A stretch of 64,000 nucleotides of DNA from Arthrobacter sp. EpRS71. Lineage in GTDB: Bacteria; Actinomycetota; Actinomycetes; Actinomycetales; Micrococcaceae. Of the stretch, positions 43,014-51,733 are shown in pieces. Where the stretch lies: positions 718,059 to 782,058 of the forward strand of contig NZ_LNUV01000003.1 in NCBI RefSeq assembly GCF_001512285.1, written 5' to 3'. The translations under genes were made by a program, and so were the position numbers. Numbering within the stretch: position 1 is the first letter of the stretch; each line of letters starts with the position of its first letter. Below the pieces are notes generated by a model that searched no databases, was not told the origin of the DNA, and saw nothing but the letters and a program-made list of their open reading frames with translations.

Positions 43014-44402
43014 TTGGGTGAGTGAGAGCTCCGGTGCGGCGCTCGCGGTTTCCGCATCGGGCCTGCGGGCGGCGACCCGGGGCGCTATGACAACCCCGAC
43101 GACGGCGATCACGGCCGTCAGCGCAAAGACCGCAGCGAAGGGGCCGGCAGTAAAGGCCGCGAACACGAGCCCGGTTGCAGCCAGTGACAGTGCGCCACCG
43201 AGGGAATCGGAGATGGACATGGCCGCACTGTTGAAGCCCTGGTTTTCCTCTGTGGAGAGCGCCAACGTCATCACGGAGAGCCGCGGGTACATGAGCCCCA
43301 TGCCGCCGCCGGCCAGGATCCACCCGGCAATGGCCACGGCTGCGGGCAGGGCAAATGCTGCGGTCACCAGGGTGGAGATCACGGCCATCAGCACCAAGGC
43401 AGCGCCGATCTTGACGGCAAGATCGTCCGCCAGCCGCGCACCGAGCTTCCCTTGGATGGCCGATGCCCCGGCCCACGCCAGCGCGGCTCCGGTCAGCGTC
43501 AGCCCGGCAAAAGTGGGGGTGAACGCGTACCGCTCCGTCAGCAGGTATGGCAGGTACACCTCGGCCCCGAAAAACGCCGCCGAGGCCAGGCCGCGGACCA
43601 GGATCACGCTGGGCAGTCCGCGTCGGGCGGTCAACGTTCCGCGCGGTACCAGCGGCTTTACCGCGATCAGGGCAAGGACGAGCGCGACGACGGCAATCAC
43701 CCCGCCGAAGCCCGGCACCTCAGCGGAGAGGTTCAGTCCGAGGACGGCGACGGCGGCGAGCGCCGCCCAGCCCATCCGACCGAAAGCCCATGGGACGGGC
43801 TCGGCAGCGGGTTCGGAATCCATCCCCCGCACAGCCGGGACCACCATCAGCAAAGCAGGCACCACCAAGCCCACAACGCCGAGGAACACCCAGTGCCAAC
43901 TGCTCAGCTGGGCCACAACACCCGCAGCGAACGGCCCCACCAAGGAAGGGACCACCCAGGAGGCTGCGAAGGCGGCAAAGATTTTAGGGTGCAGCGCCGG
44001 CGGGTACACGCGGGCCACCAGGACGTACAGGGCAACGGTCATCGCACCGCCGCCAAGGCCCTGCACCAAGCGTCCGAGTACCAGGATCTCCATTGTCCCG
44101 GCCGTGCCCGCAATGAGCAGGCCAGCTACGAACAACGCAACCGAGGAGTACAGGGGCGCCGCGGGACCACGACGATCTGACCAGTTACCAGCCGCCACCA
44201 TGCCCATGACGCCCGTAGCCAGCGGGCCTGCGAAAGCCAGCGCGTAGAGGCTGGCTCCGTCCAGGTCGCGGCTGACGAGCGGCATGATGGTGGTCACCGC
44301 GAGGGACTCGAAGGCGCTCAGGAACACGAGCGCGCAAGCCCCCACGGTGGCAAGCAGGTATGGACGGTGGAGTATCCCGGCCGTTGAGGTGTCAGAGGTC
44401 AT
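43005..44402 (-). CDS. MFS exporter, probably SoxR-controlled
   Basis: 465 residues with about 14 hydrophobic segments. N-terminal FLSAFESLAVTTIMPLVSRDL and the loop NWSDRRGP (MFS motif A) suit drug:H+ antiporters. The start ATG sits about eight bases after a -10 box (TAGGCT, 44410-44415), so the message is probably leaderless. A SoxR box lies in the 19-base spacer of this promoter, and soxR is the divergent neighbour, so the exporter probably responds to redox-active compounds. Its last residues are encoded by a palindromic repeat. Confidence 0.88.
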   Translation of the reverse strand: MTSDTSTAGILHRPYLLATVGACALVFLSAFESLAVTTIMPLVSRDLDGASLYALAFAGPLATGVMGMVAAGNWSDRRGPAAPLYSSVALFVAGLLIAGTAGTMEILVLGRLVQGLGGGAMTVALYVLVARVYPPALHPKIFAAFAASWVVPSLVGPFAAGVVAQLSSWHWVFLGVVGLVVPALLMVVPAVRGMDSEPAAEPVPWAFGRMGWAALAAVAVLGLNLSAEVPGFGGVIAVVALVLALIAVKPLVPRGTLTARRGLPSVILVRGLASAAFFGAEVYLPYLLTERYAFTPTFAGLTLTGAALAWAGASAIQGKLGARLADDLAVKIGAALVLMAVISTLVTAAFALPAAVAIAGWILAGGGMGLMYPRLSVMTLALSTEENQGFNSAAMSISDSLGGALSLAATGLVFAAFTAGPFAAVFALTAVIAVVGVVIAPRVAARRPDAETASAAPELSLTQPK

Positions 44403-44409
44403 GGACGTC

Positions 44410-44440
44410 AGCCTAGAACCTCAACTAATGTTGAGGTCAA
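44410..44440 (-). promoter_or_regulatory. SoxR-type promoter and operator of the MFS gene
   Basis: On the minus strand the -35 TTGACC (44435-44440) and -10 TAGGCT (44410-44415) are separated by 19 bases, the long spacer typical of SoxR/MerR activation. Within it lies the perfect 18-bp palindrome CCTCAAC-TAAT-GTTGAGG (44419-44436), matching known SoxR boxes. Confidence 0.85.
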
Positions 44441-44469
44441 TCCACCGCCCACCCCACCGAAAGCGACCC

Positions 44470-44925
44470 ATGCCGCCAGTCGAAACGCACCGGCCCCTCA
44501 CTATTGGTGAGCTGTCCGAACGGAGCGGAGTGTCGGCGTCGGCCCTTCATTTCTACGAACGCAACGCGCTCATCGAAGCGGAGCGAACGGCCGGCAACCA
44601 GCGGCGCTACCGGCGGGACACGCTGCGGCGGGTGGCGTTCATCAAGACATCCCAGCGGGTGGGCTTGCCGTTGAAGGACATCCGCGAGGCGCTGGACTCG
44701 CTGCCTGACGGCCGGACCCCCACCAAGCGCGACTGGGCCAGGTTGTCCTTGCGATGGCGCAAGGAGTTGGACGATCGCATCGCTGCGCTGCAGCACCTGC
44801 GCAACGACCTCGACGGCTGTATCGGCTGCGGCTGCTTGAGCCTGAAGTCCTGCACGCTGCAGAACCCGTCGGACGAACTCGGGGCCTCCGGCGCGGGCGC
44901 CCAGCGCTGGACTTTGCCGGAATAG
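44470..44925 (+). CDS. soxR: Redox-sensing MerR-type activator SoxR
   Basis: 151 residues from the ATG at 44470. MerR HTH: LTIGELSERSGVSASALHFYERNALI. The [2Fe-2S] motif CIGCGCLSLKSC (C117, C120, C122, C128; Cx2CxCx5C) is diagnostic for SoxR. In actinobacteria SoxR senses redox-active antibiotics and pigments and activates a few exporters and oxidoreductases rather than SoxS. It diverges from an MFS exporter with a SoxR box between them. Confidence 0.95.
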   Translation: MPPVETHRPLTIGELSERSGVSASALHFYERNALIEAERTAGNQRRYRRDTLRRVAFIKTSQRVGLPLKDIREALDSLPDGRTPTKRDWARLSLRWRKELDDRIAALQHLRNDLDGCIGCGCLSLKSCTLQNPSDELGASGAGAQRWTLPE

Positions 44926-44970
44926 CAACAGGCATTGCCTTTGAACGCAGCGCCACGGCACGCTTGGGTT

Positions 44971-45684
44971 ATGACTGAAAAGACGCACGACGCCGGCGCT
45001 CACCAGCACGGTCAGCACACCCACGATGGCGCTCAGCAGAGCGGCCTGAACCTTCATGAGGACGCGGACAATGCCGTGGACATGTGGGACGGCATGTACC
45101 GGGAGCGCGCCAAAATTTGGAGCGGCAACCCGAACCCTCAACTGGTTGCCGAGGCCACTGGACTGGAACCCGGGAAGGCGCTGGACCTGGGCTCAGGGGA
45201 AGGTGGCGACGCTATCTGGTTGGCACAGCAGGGCTGGACCGTCACCGCGCTGGACGTGTCCGCCGTCGCGCTTGAACGCGCAGCTGCGCATGCAACGGAA
45301 GCCGGGCAGGCGGAACGGATCACGTGGCAGCAGCAGGACCTCACCGAGTGGGAGCCGGAACCGGTGTTCGATCTGGTCTCGGCCCAGTTCCTCCATTCCC
45401 CGTTGTTGCCGTGGCGGGACTCGGCAACAAAAGCCGCTGCCGCGGTGGCACCCGGCGGGACGTTGTTGATCGTGGGGCACCACCCCCACGGTCTCCCTCC
45501 GTGGAGCCATCACCACGAGTCCGGCATGTTCTTCACACCGGAGCAGTTGGCGGGTGCCTTGCGGCTGGATCGCGAGCCGTGGTTTGTTGAGGTCCTCACG
45601 GACAGGGCGCGGACTATTGAAGGGCCCAACGGCGAGTCCGGCACCACCCTGGACACGGTCCTGAGGGCGAGGAAGCACGCCTAA
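44971..45684 (+). CDS. SAM-dependent methyltransferase with His-rich N-terminus
   Basis: 237 residues from the ATG at 44971. A His-rich lead (HDAGAHQHGQHTHDGAQQSG) precedes a class I methyltransferase domain: motif I ALDLGSGEGGDAIWLAQQG and FDLVSAQFLHSP. The group resembles TehB/thiopurine-type methyltransferases used for metal or xenobiotic detoxification. The polyhistidine lead may bind metal ions. It sits after soxR, 45 bases downstream, and its end overlaps the convergent regulator gene by four bases. Confidence 0.83.
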   Translation: MTEKTHDAGAHQHGQHTHDGAQQSGLNLHEDADNAVDMWDGMYRERAKIWSGNPNPQLVAEATGLEPGKALDLGSGEGGDAIWLAQQGWTVTALDVSAVALERAAAHATEAGQAERITWQQQDLTEWEPEPVFDLVSAQFLHSPLLPWRDSATKAAAAVAPGGTLLIVGHHPHGLPPWSHHHESGMFFTPEQLAGALRLDREPWFVEVLTDRARTIEGPNGESGTTLDTVLRARKHA

Positions 45685-46718
45685 ACACCGTGGGGCAGCA
45701 GTTCCCCGTAGGGCGGCACCACTGTTCCGGTGGCGGTGGAGTCCGGGTTCAGCATCCAGCCCACCCGTTTGGCAGTGTTCAGCATGACCACGCTCTCCAC
45801 CAGTTCGATGCCCGGGATCCGCTGCTGGATGGTGAGCTCCATTTCCATGACATCGGCCAGGGATCGCAGCCACATGATCATGGTGAAGTTGGTCCGGCCT
45901 GTGGTGGAAGCTGAGAACCGGACGTTGCGGATGGCCCTGAGTTCCGTGGCAGCGGCCTCGTGCTGGCCGGCGGGAACGTTCGCGAACCATTGCACGGTGA
46001 TGGGAAACCCGGAGAACTGCTGGGCAATTTCGCAGCGGAAGGACAACATCCTGCTGGCCAGTACACGACCGAGTTGCCGTTGAACCGTTGCTGGATTGCG
46101 GCCGAGGGCCCGGGCAATTTCCGCTGCGGTGGCGCGGCCGTCGCGGGCGAGGAACGGGATGAGCGCCAGATGGCTTTCCGGGAGCGGGACCACGATCGCG
46201 TCGGGTGCTGAGGGGTTGGCCGACTCGGGTCCCGCGAGCGCCCGGAGTGCCTGTTGTTCGGCTTTGCTGAGCACGTTCAGCCTCCACGCATAGCCGCTGG
46301 TGTGGATCCGTGTGCAGAGGGCTGTGTGGTACTTGGTGAGGCCCCGGATTTCCTTGAGCCTGGGCAGCAGTTGTGTGCTGAACTGTTCCAGGTCCTGGGT
46401 GATGACGGTGAGCGTGAGGTCGCGGTTGCTGGCGGCTTCCTCCACGGTGATGACCTCGGGGAGCTGGGCAACAGCGGCGGTGACACCAGGCCGCAGGTGC
46501 ATTTCGCAGTCGATGTCCACCATGGCCAGGCACATGTCTTTGGGATCGCCCATCAGGTGCGCGGTGGTCCACGCTGCGCCTGCCGCCCGCAGGCGCTCCC
46601 ACCGGGTGGCCAGTGTGGTGGCGTGGACGCCGAGGACGTCGCCGGCGTCGGACCAGCTGATCCGGGGCGACATCTGTAAGGCGTTGATCAGCCGCAGATC
46701 TTCTTCACTGAGCTCCAT
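45681..46718 (-). CDS. Double Lrp/AsnC-type regulator
   Basis: 345 residues, about twice the usual length. Two AsnC modules in tandem: HTH1 (DLRLINALQMSPRISWSDAG), RAM-like domain 1 (about 65-145), HTH2 (LIPFLARDGRATAAEIARAL) and RAM-like domain 2 (about 225-310). Such double AsnC proteins are typical in actinobacteria. It diverges from an amidohydrolase-transporter operon and probably controls it through the palindrome at 46739-46764. Confidence 0.88.
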   Translation of the reverse strand: MELSEEDLRLINALQMSPRISWSDAGDVLGVHATTLATRWERLRAAGAAWTTAHLMGDPKDMCLAMVDIDCEMHLRPGVTAAVAQLPEVITVEEAASNRDLTLTVITQDLEQFSTQLLPRLKEIRGLTKYHTALCTRIHTSGYAWRLNVLSKAEQQALRALAGPESANPSAPDAIVVPLPESHLALIPFLARDGRATAAEIARALGRNPATVQRQLGRVLASRMLSFRCEIAQQFSGFPITVQWFANVPAGQHEAAATELRAIRNVRFSASTTGRTNFTMIMWLRSLADVMEMELTIQQRIPGIELVESVVMLNTAKRVGWMLNPDSTATGTVVPPYGELLPHGV

Positions 46719-46738
46719 GAGCTAATTCTCCCAGATAG

Positions 46739-46764
46739 CTGCATAAATCCTGTGCTTTATGCAG
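46739..46764. promoter_or_regulatory. Operator-like palindrome between the AsnC and amidohydrolase genes
   Basis: CTGCATAAA (46739-46747) and TTTATGCAG (46756-46764), a perfect 9-bp inverted repeat with an 8-base spacer, plus a further half-site TGCATATTT at 46771. AT-rich and Lrp/AsnC-like, and it lies in the divergent promoter region. Confidence 0.65.
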
Positions 46765-46858
46765 AATCAATGCATATTTCCAGATGTTTCACGGCATGTG
46801 AATCACATCACCCCAGAATGGCATAAGGAACCCATCCCCGAGCACCACAGGAGCCCTT

Positions 46859-48076
46859 ATGACCATCGCGGCTGACGCCAAGGAACTGCGGGACGACATC
46901 GTCCGCCTCCGCCACGACCTCCACCGTGAACCCGAAATCGGACTGCAGCTACCCCGCACGCAGGAGAAGGTACTCAAGGCGCTGGATGGGCTGCCGTACG
47001 AGATCACCCTTGGCAAGGAAACGACGTCGGTCACCGCCGTTCTGCGGGGCGGCGCGGATCACGCGTCGGCCGAGAAGCCCGTGGTCTTGCTGCGAGCGGA
47101 CATGGACGGACTTCCGGTCCAGGAAACCACGGGCGTGGACTACACCTCCCGTGTGGATGGCGCGATGCACGCCTGCGGTCACGACCTCCACACCTCCATG
47201 CTCGCCGGTGCGGCCACCCTCCTGGCAGAGCGTCGCGATCAGCTGGCCGGCGATGTGATCCTCATGTTCCAGCCCGGCGAGGAAGGCTTCGACGGAGCCA
47301 GTTACATGATCAAGGAGGGTGTCCTTGATGCCGCCGGTCGTCGCGCTGACACCGCCTACGGAATGCATGTGTTCTCTTCCCTGGAACCGCACGGGCAGTT
47401 CGTCACCAAGCCCGGCGTCATGCTCAGCTCCTCGGACGGACTCGTTGTCACCGTGCTTGGCGCGGGCGGCCATGGCTCAGCTCCTTACTCAGCCAAGGAC
47501 CCCGTCACCGCCGCTGCCGAGATGGTCACCGCACTCCAGGTCATGGTCACGCGCCAGTTCAACATGTTCGATCCCGTAGTCCTGACAGTCGGTGTGCTGC
47601 ACGCAGGAACCAAGCGCAACGTCATCCCCGAGACCGCCCGCATCGAGGCCACCATCCGGACCTTCTCCGAAGAGTCCCGCCGGAAGATGATGGAAGCAGT
47701 ACCCAGGCTTCTGCACGGCATCGCGGCAGCCCACGGTTTGGAGGCGGACGTGCACTACCAAGAGGAATACCCCCTCACCATCAACGACGACGACGAAACC
47801 ACCACCGCGGAGAAAGTCATCGCCGGAATGTTCGGTGAATCCCGGCACACCCGCATGGCAACTCCCCTGAGCGGGTCCGAGGACTTCTCCCGTGTCCTCG
47901 CCGAAGTCCCCGGCACCTTTGTGGGACTTAGTGCCGTTGCCCCCGGCGCCGACCACACGACGTCGCCGTTCAACCACTCCCCGTACGCACTGTTCGACGA
48001 CGGCGTCCTCACCGACGGCGCCGCGCTGTACGCCTCACTTGCCGTATCCCGCATCGCTGCCCTCGCCGGCAACTAA
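46859..48076 (+). CDS. M20-family amidohydrolase (hippurate/N-acyl-amino-acid hydrolase type)
   Basis: 405 residues. Metal-binding segments: LRADMDGLPVQE, HACGHDLHTSMLAG, QPGEEGFDGA and a C-terminal His region (PLSGSEDFS). The dimerisation domain contains GAGGHGSAPYSAKDPV. It hydrolyses N-acyl amino acids, for example hippurate or N-acetyl amino acids. It precedes an MHS transporter gene by 30 bases, so it forms an uptake-and-cleave unit controlled by the divergent AsnC regulator. Confidence 0.92.
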   Translation: MTIAADAKELRDDIVRLRHDLHREPEIGLQLPRTQEKVLKALDGLPYEITLGKETTSVTAVLRGGADHASAEKPVVLLRADMDGLPVQETTGVDYTSRVDGAMHACGHDLHTSMLAGAATLLAERRDQLAGDVILMFQPGEEGFDGASYMIKEGVLDAAGRRADTAYGMHVFSSLEPHGQFVTKPGVMLSSSDGLVVTVLGAGGHGSAPYSAKDPVTAAAEMVTALQVMVTRQFNMFDPVVLTVGVLHAGTKRNVIPETARIEATIRTFSEESRRKMMEAVPRLLHGIAAAHGLEADVHYQEEYPLTINDDDETTTAEKVIAGMFGESRHTRMATPLSGSEDFSRVLAEVPGTFVGLSAVAPGADHTTSPFNHSPYALFDDGVLTDGAALYASLAVSRIAALAGN

Positions 48077-48106
48077 CCCCAGCCCCTCCCCACCTTGGAG
48101 AACCAC

Positions 48107-49399
48107 ATGACCGCCACCGTAGGAACGTCCCCGGACGTCAAGGTCCACAAGTCGCACATGCGAACGCTGGTTGGTACCGGCATCGGCAACGCCGTTGAAT
48201 GGTACGACTGGGCCATTTACGCAACGTTTGCGCCATTCATCGCCAGTGCCCTGTTCAGCCAGGCGGACCCCACCTCGGCGATGTTGTCCACATTGGCGAT
48301 CTTCGCCGTCGGGTTCGTTGCCCGCCCGTTCGGCGGCTTCGTGTTCGGCTGGATCGGCGACAGGATCGGCCGCAAGACGTCCATGACCGTAGCTGTGGCA
48401 TTAGGGGCGGTGGGTAGCCTGCTCATCGGCATCGCGCCGACGTTCCAGTCCGTAGGCGTCTTCGCTTCGGTGATGCTGCTGGTGGCCCGGCTGATCCAGG
48501 GCCTGGCGCACGGTGGTGAGTTGCCGTCGTCGCAAACGTACTTGTCCGAGATGGCACCCAAGGAACACCGCGGCTTCTGGGCCACCCTCATCTACACGTC
48601 CGGCACTGCCGGAATCCTGGCCGGTACCCTGCTGGGTGCCATCCTCACGGGCGTCCTGAGCAAGGAAGAAATGAACGACTGGGGCTGGCGCATCCCGTTC
48701 CTGATCGGCGGCGCACTGGGCATCTACGCCCTGTTCATGCGGGCCAAGATGAAGGAAACCGAGGCGTTCGAAGCTGAAGCTCCCAACGAGAAGCGGCTCC
48801 CGATCCTGCCGCAGATCATCAAGTACCGTAAGCAGGCGCTGCAGGTTATCGGTCTCACGGTTGGCCTGACCGTTGTGTACTACATCTGGGGTGTGGTGGC
48901 GCCGAGCTACGCTGCATCCTCGTTGAAAATGGACCGGGGCGCAGCGCTCTGGGCTGGTGTGATCGCCAACGTGGTGTTCATTGCGGCCCTGCCGTTCTGG
49001 GGCAAACTGTCCGACCGCATCGGCCGCAGGCCCGTGATCATCGCATCAGCCGCGGGCGCCGCGTTGCTGCACTTCCCCATGACGTGGCTGCTCAAGGACT
49101 CCCCGTGGCAGCTCGCAGTGTCCATGTCCGTGATGCTGTTCTTCATCGCCGGCAGCGCTTCGATCGTCCCAGCCGTCTACGCGGAACTGTTCCCGACGCA
49201 CATCCGCACCATCGGCGTCGGCGTCCCGTACTCCATCTGCGTCGCGGTCTTCGGTGGCACGGCCCCGTACCTGCAGACGTGGCTCGGCAGCATCGGGCAG
49301 GGCTACCTGTTCAACGTGTACGCCGTGATCCTGCTGCTGGTGGGCATCGCGTTCGCCTTCTCCATCCCGGAGACCAAGGGCAAGGACCTCACCGTCTAG
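48107..49399 (+). CDS. MFS transporter, metabolite:H+ symporter (MHS) family
   Basis: 430 residues from the ATG at 48107 (GGAG upstream). Twelve helices. GIGNAVEWYDWAIYATFAPF and FGWIGDRIGRKTSMTVA are the MHS sugar-porter-like signatures shared with ProP, KgtP and ShiA; QGLAHGGELPSSQTYLSEMAP matches the family too. It imports a carboxylic or amino-acid-like compound. With the M20 hydrolase upstream, the substrate is probably an N-acyl amino acid. Confidence 0.92.
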   Translation: MTATVGTSPDVKVHKSHMRTLVGTGIGNAVEWYDWAIYATFAPFIASALFSQADPTSAMLSTLAIFAVGFVARPFGGFVFGWIGDRIGRKTSMTVAVALGAVGSLLIGIAPTFQSVGVFASVMLLVARLIQGLAHGGELPSSQTYLSEMAPKEHRGFWATLIYTSGTAGILAGTLLGAILTGVLSKEEMNDWGWRIPFLIGGALGIYALFMRAKMKETEAFEAEAPNEKRLPILPQIIKYRKQALQVIGLTVGLTVVYYIWGVVAPSYAASSLKMDRGAALWAGVIANVVFIAALPFWGKLSDRIGRRPVIIASAAGAALLHFPMTWLLKDSPWQLAVSMSVMLFFIAGSASIVPAVYAELFPTHIRTIGVGVPYSICVAVFGGTAPYLQTWLGSIGQGYLFNVYAVILLLVGIAFAFSIPETKGKDLTV

Positions 49400-49407
49400 C
49401 CCCCTCC

Positions 49408-49473
49408 CCCAACTAGGTCGCAGATCAGGTCGTTCTCAGCGCTGGGAACGACCTGATCTGCTACCTACTTGGG
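49408..49473. repeat. Palindromic repeat, family A, copy 3
   Basis: 66 bases, the same element as 42948-43013, with a few left-arm mismatches (CTAGGTCGCAG versus GTAGGTAGCAG). It sits exactly between the ends of two convergent MFS genes. This copy and copy 1 both occupy convergent gaps, suggesting bidirectional termination. Confidence 0.93.
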
Positions 49474-50751
49474 TTAAACGAAGCGGTCGCGGCCTGCCCG
49501 GTAGCCGAAGAATGCCGCCAGCGAACCAACCACCAGGAACAGGATTCCAGCGGCCGCGAATTCGCCCGTCGCCTGATGGAGTTGGCCTACCAACAGCGTG
49601 CCCACCGATCCCACTCCATACCCGACGCCCTGCATCATCCCGGACAGGTGCGCGGCAGTATGGGCGTCACGCGTGCGGACCATGATCATGGTCAGCGCTA
49701 CCGCGGTGAGCGAACCCTGGCCCAGCCCATTGAGTCCGGTCCACACCCAGATGAGCTCCGTGGGGCCAAAAATGGTCAGCGCAAACCCGCCACCCGTCAT
49801 GAGTGCCACCACCATGTTGATGATCCGCTGGTCCTTGAAACGCGTGGCCAGCGCCGGGGCAAACAGCGAGCCGAGCATCTGAAGCACAATCGACACCGAG
49901 ACAATCAGCCCGGCCGTACTCCCGTCGATCCCCCGGTCTCGCAGGATCGGCGCCATCCACGCGAACACGCTGAAGGACATCATGGCCTGCAGCACCATGA
50001 ACATGGTCACCTGCCAGGCCACGGCTGACCGCCACACGTTCACGCCGCCGTGGACGGCCTGGTGCTTGACCGATGGCTGGCGGATTGCCAACGGCAGGAA
50101 CAGCAAAAGTACGACGGCGGCCGGCACCGCCCAGAACCACAGAGCCGAGGTCCAGTGGCCGGTTGCCGTAAACACCGGATACGTGAACCCCGCGCCAAGG
50201 GCGGCCGAAGCGCAGATCGCCGTCGTGTAGAGGCCGCCCATCAGGCCAAGCCGGTGCGGGAAATCCCTTTTGACGACCCCCGGAAGGAGCACATTGCACA
50301 ACGCGATGGCCGCTCCACAGGCCGCGGTACCTGCCAGGAGGGTAGGGAGGTGTCCTATTCCCGGGATGTCCAAGGGCCTCAGGAGCAAGCCCGCCGTAAG
50401 CACAGCCATAGCCCCGAGGAGCACCCGTTCCGCACCGAACCTCCGGGCCAGACTGGGGGCAAGGGGTGCGAAGACGCCCAGCAAGGTCACCGGCACCGTG
50501 GTGAGGACCACCAGCGACCAGCCCGGTAGGCCGGCGTCGGACGTTATTTCCGGTAGAACCGCAGAGAAGCTCGAGAAGACTGTCCGAAGATTGAGGCCTA
50601 TCAGGACCAGGCAGATACCCAGGTAAACGAGACCTCTCTTGCCGCGGAGCTGTGTGGGATCCGGGGCCGGCTCTTCGTCGATCTCAGCGTCCACCGCGAT
50701 CTCAGGGAGGACTGACTTCTCTGGGTAGCCGGGGGTCTTGGAGGAGGTCAC
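49474..50751 (-). CDS. MFS transporter, CynX/NimT type
   Basis: 425 residues with a 38-residue acidic cytosolic lead and about 12 helices. GICLVLIGLNLRTVFSSFSAVLPEI and ALAPSLARRFGAERVLLGAM are CynX-like. Members transport cyanate, nitroimidazoles or other small anions, or export drugs. No cyanase is nearby, so the substrate is unknown. Confidence 0.88.
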   Translation of the reverse strand: MTSSKTPGYPEKSVLPEIAVDAEIDEEPAPDPTQLRGKRGLVYLGICLVLIGLNLRTVFSSFSAVLPEITSDAGLPGWSLVVLTTVPVTLLGVFAPLAPSLARRFGAERVLLGAMAVLTAGLLLRPLDIPGIGHLPTLLAGTAACGAAIALCNVLLPGVVKRDFPHRLGLMGGLYTTAICASAALGAGFTYPVFTATGHWTSALWFWAVPAAVVLLLFLPLAIRQPSVKHQAVHGGVNVWRSAVAWQVTMFMVLQAMMSFSVFAWMAPILRDRGIDGSTAGLIVSVSIVLQMLGSLFAPALATRFKDQRIINMVVALMTGGGFALTIFGPTELIWVWTGLNGLGQGSLTAVALTMIMVRTRDAHTAAHLSGMMQGVGYGVGSVGTLLVGQLHQATGEFAAAGILFLVVGSLAAFFGYRAGRDRFV

Positions 50752-50821
50752 ACGTCCTATTCTGTCAGCAGGCGCTTACCGAGCCCCAGCCGGCGGCCAG
50801 TGCCCGGGATGTGACCGGATG

Positions 50822-51382
50822 TCAGGGGACGATTTCCTGTCCGCGCCAGGTGCTGCCGTCACGAGTGAACTGCCAGCGGATGTGGGGATCGCCTGAGAGG
50901 TCCAGCCAATCCAGATCCGTCATGTCGATACTGATCCAGGCAAAACGCTCCATGGCCATCGCATCGTCACCCGGGCCATCCACTGGCTGATCCGGGCGAG
51001 GAGAGCCCGGAACAAGCCGTGAGGCATAAAGGTGGCGGCTGTTCGGGCTGAACCGCTCCCAGGCCCGGCGTCGCTCGCTCTCATCGGTGACCACCTCAGC
51101 GTTACCCAAGATGCGCAGCTGAACCCCGCGGTCGTCGTCGTACAAGGTCAGTGCCACCCGTGGCTGATGGCCAATCTCCGCGACCTTAAGGGACAAGGAA
51201 TTGGTGGCCACCATGACCCGGCCAGCGGCGCGGTCCACCTCCCGGATGATGACCGCGCGGACCCGTGCTCCTCCGTCCGTTCCCGTGGTGCCCAGGAAAC
51301 CGAGCGTAAAAGGGGTGCGCCCCTCCGTGGCCGCCACCAAGGAACCGAGGGCCAGCTCCAGCGTCTCCGCGCTTGTGCTCAT
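50822..51382 (-). CDS. PNPOx-like FMN flavoprotein
   Basis: 186 residues. GGARVRAVIIREVDRAAGRVMVATNSLSLKVAEI and HQPRVALTLYDDDRGVQLRILG fit the pyridoxamine-phosphate-oxidase Alr4036-like split barrel; DDAMAMERFAWISIDMTDLDWLDL and the C-terminal RGQEIVP are typical of this subgroup. It is cytosolic and probably binds FMN. Its end-product role is unknown; the start overlaps the DUF1272 stop by four bases. Confidence 0.82.
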   Translation of the reverse strand: MSTSAETLELALGSLVAATEGRTPFTLGFLGTTGTDGGARVRAVIIREVDRAAGRVMVATNSLSLKVAEIGHQPRVALTLYDDDRGVQLRILGNAEVVTDESERRRAWERFSPNSRHLYASRLVPGSPRPDQPVDGPGDDAMAMERFAWISIDMTDLDWLDLSGDPHIRWQFTRDGSTWRGQEIVP

Positions 51383-51618
51383 TTACGGAGACAATCAGGA
51401 GACACAACCCGCGTGGTGCTGGCTGGATTGTTGACCAAAGCGGCCGCGGGACGGATCGGGCGCAGCTGGAGGTTCCCGCCGCAGTTCGGGCAGGACCTGT
51501 TGGGGAAGCGAGCAACACAGTCCGGGCACCACGTGCACTCAAAAGTGCAGATGTAAGCCTCGCCGGAAGGCAGGATGTCACGGTCGCAGCATTCACAATT
51601 CGGGCGGATCTCAAGCAT
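51379..51618 (-). CDS. DUF1272 zinc-ribbon-like small protein
   Basis: 79 residues. The Cys pattern CECCDRD ... CTFECTWCPDC ... CPNCGG is the DUF1272 hallmark: pairs of cysteines likely binding two zinc ions. Function unknown; the fold is probably a nucleic-acid- or protein-binding zinc ribbon. It is the first gene of a pair with the PPOX-like gene. Confidence 0.9.
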   Translation of the reverse strand: MLEIRPNCECCDRDILPSGEAYICTFECTWCPDCVARFPNRSCPNCGGNLQLRPIRPAAALVNNPASTTRVVSPDCLRK

Positions 51619-51733
51619 CAGGCAACTCTACCCACAGGGGCACAACTCCCCCGGCACGGCCGCGGACCGGGGCTGATCGTCTGATCCGGAACGCAGAGAA
51701 TCCTCGCATCCGAACCCAAGTATTCTGGAGGTG

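Noticed and set aside
43009..44247. 412-codon frame antisense to the SoxR-linked MFS gene
   Set aside because: Thr/Ala/Pro-rich shadow of membrane-helix codons on the other strand.
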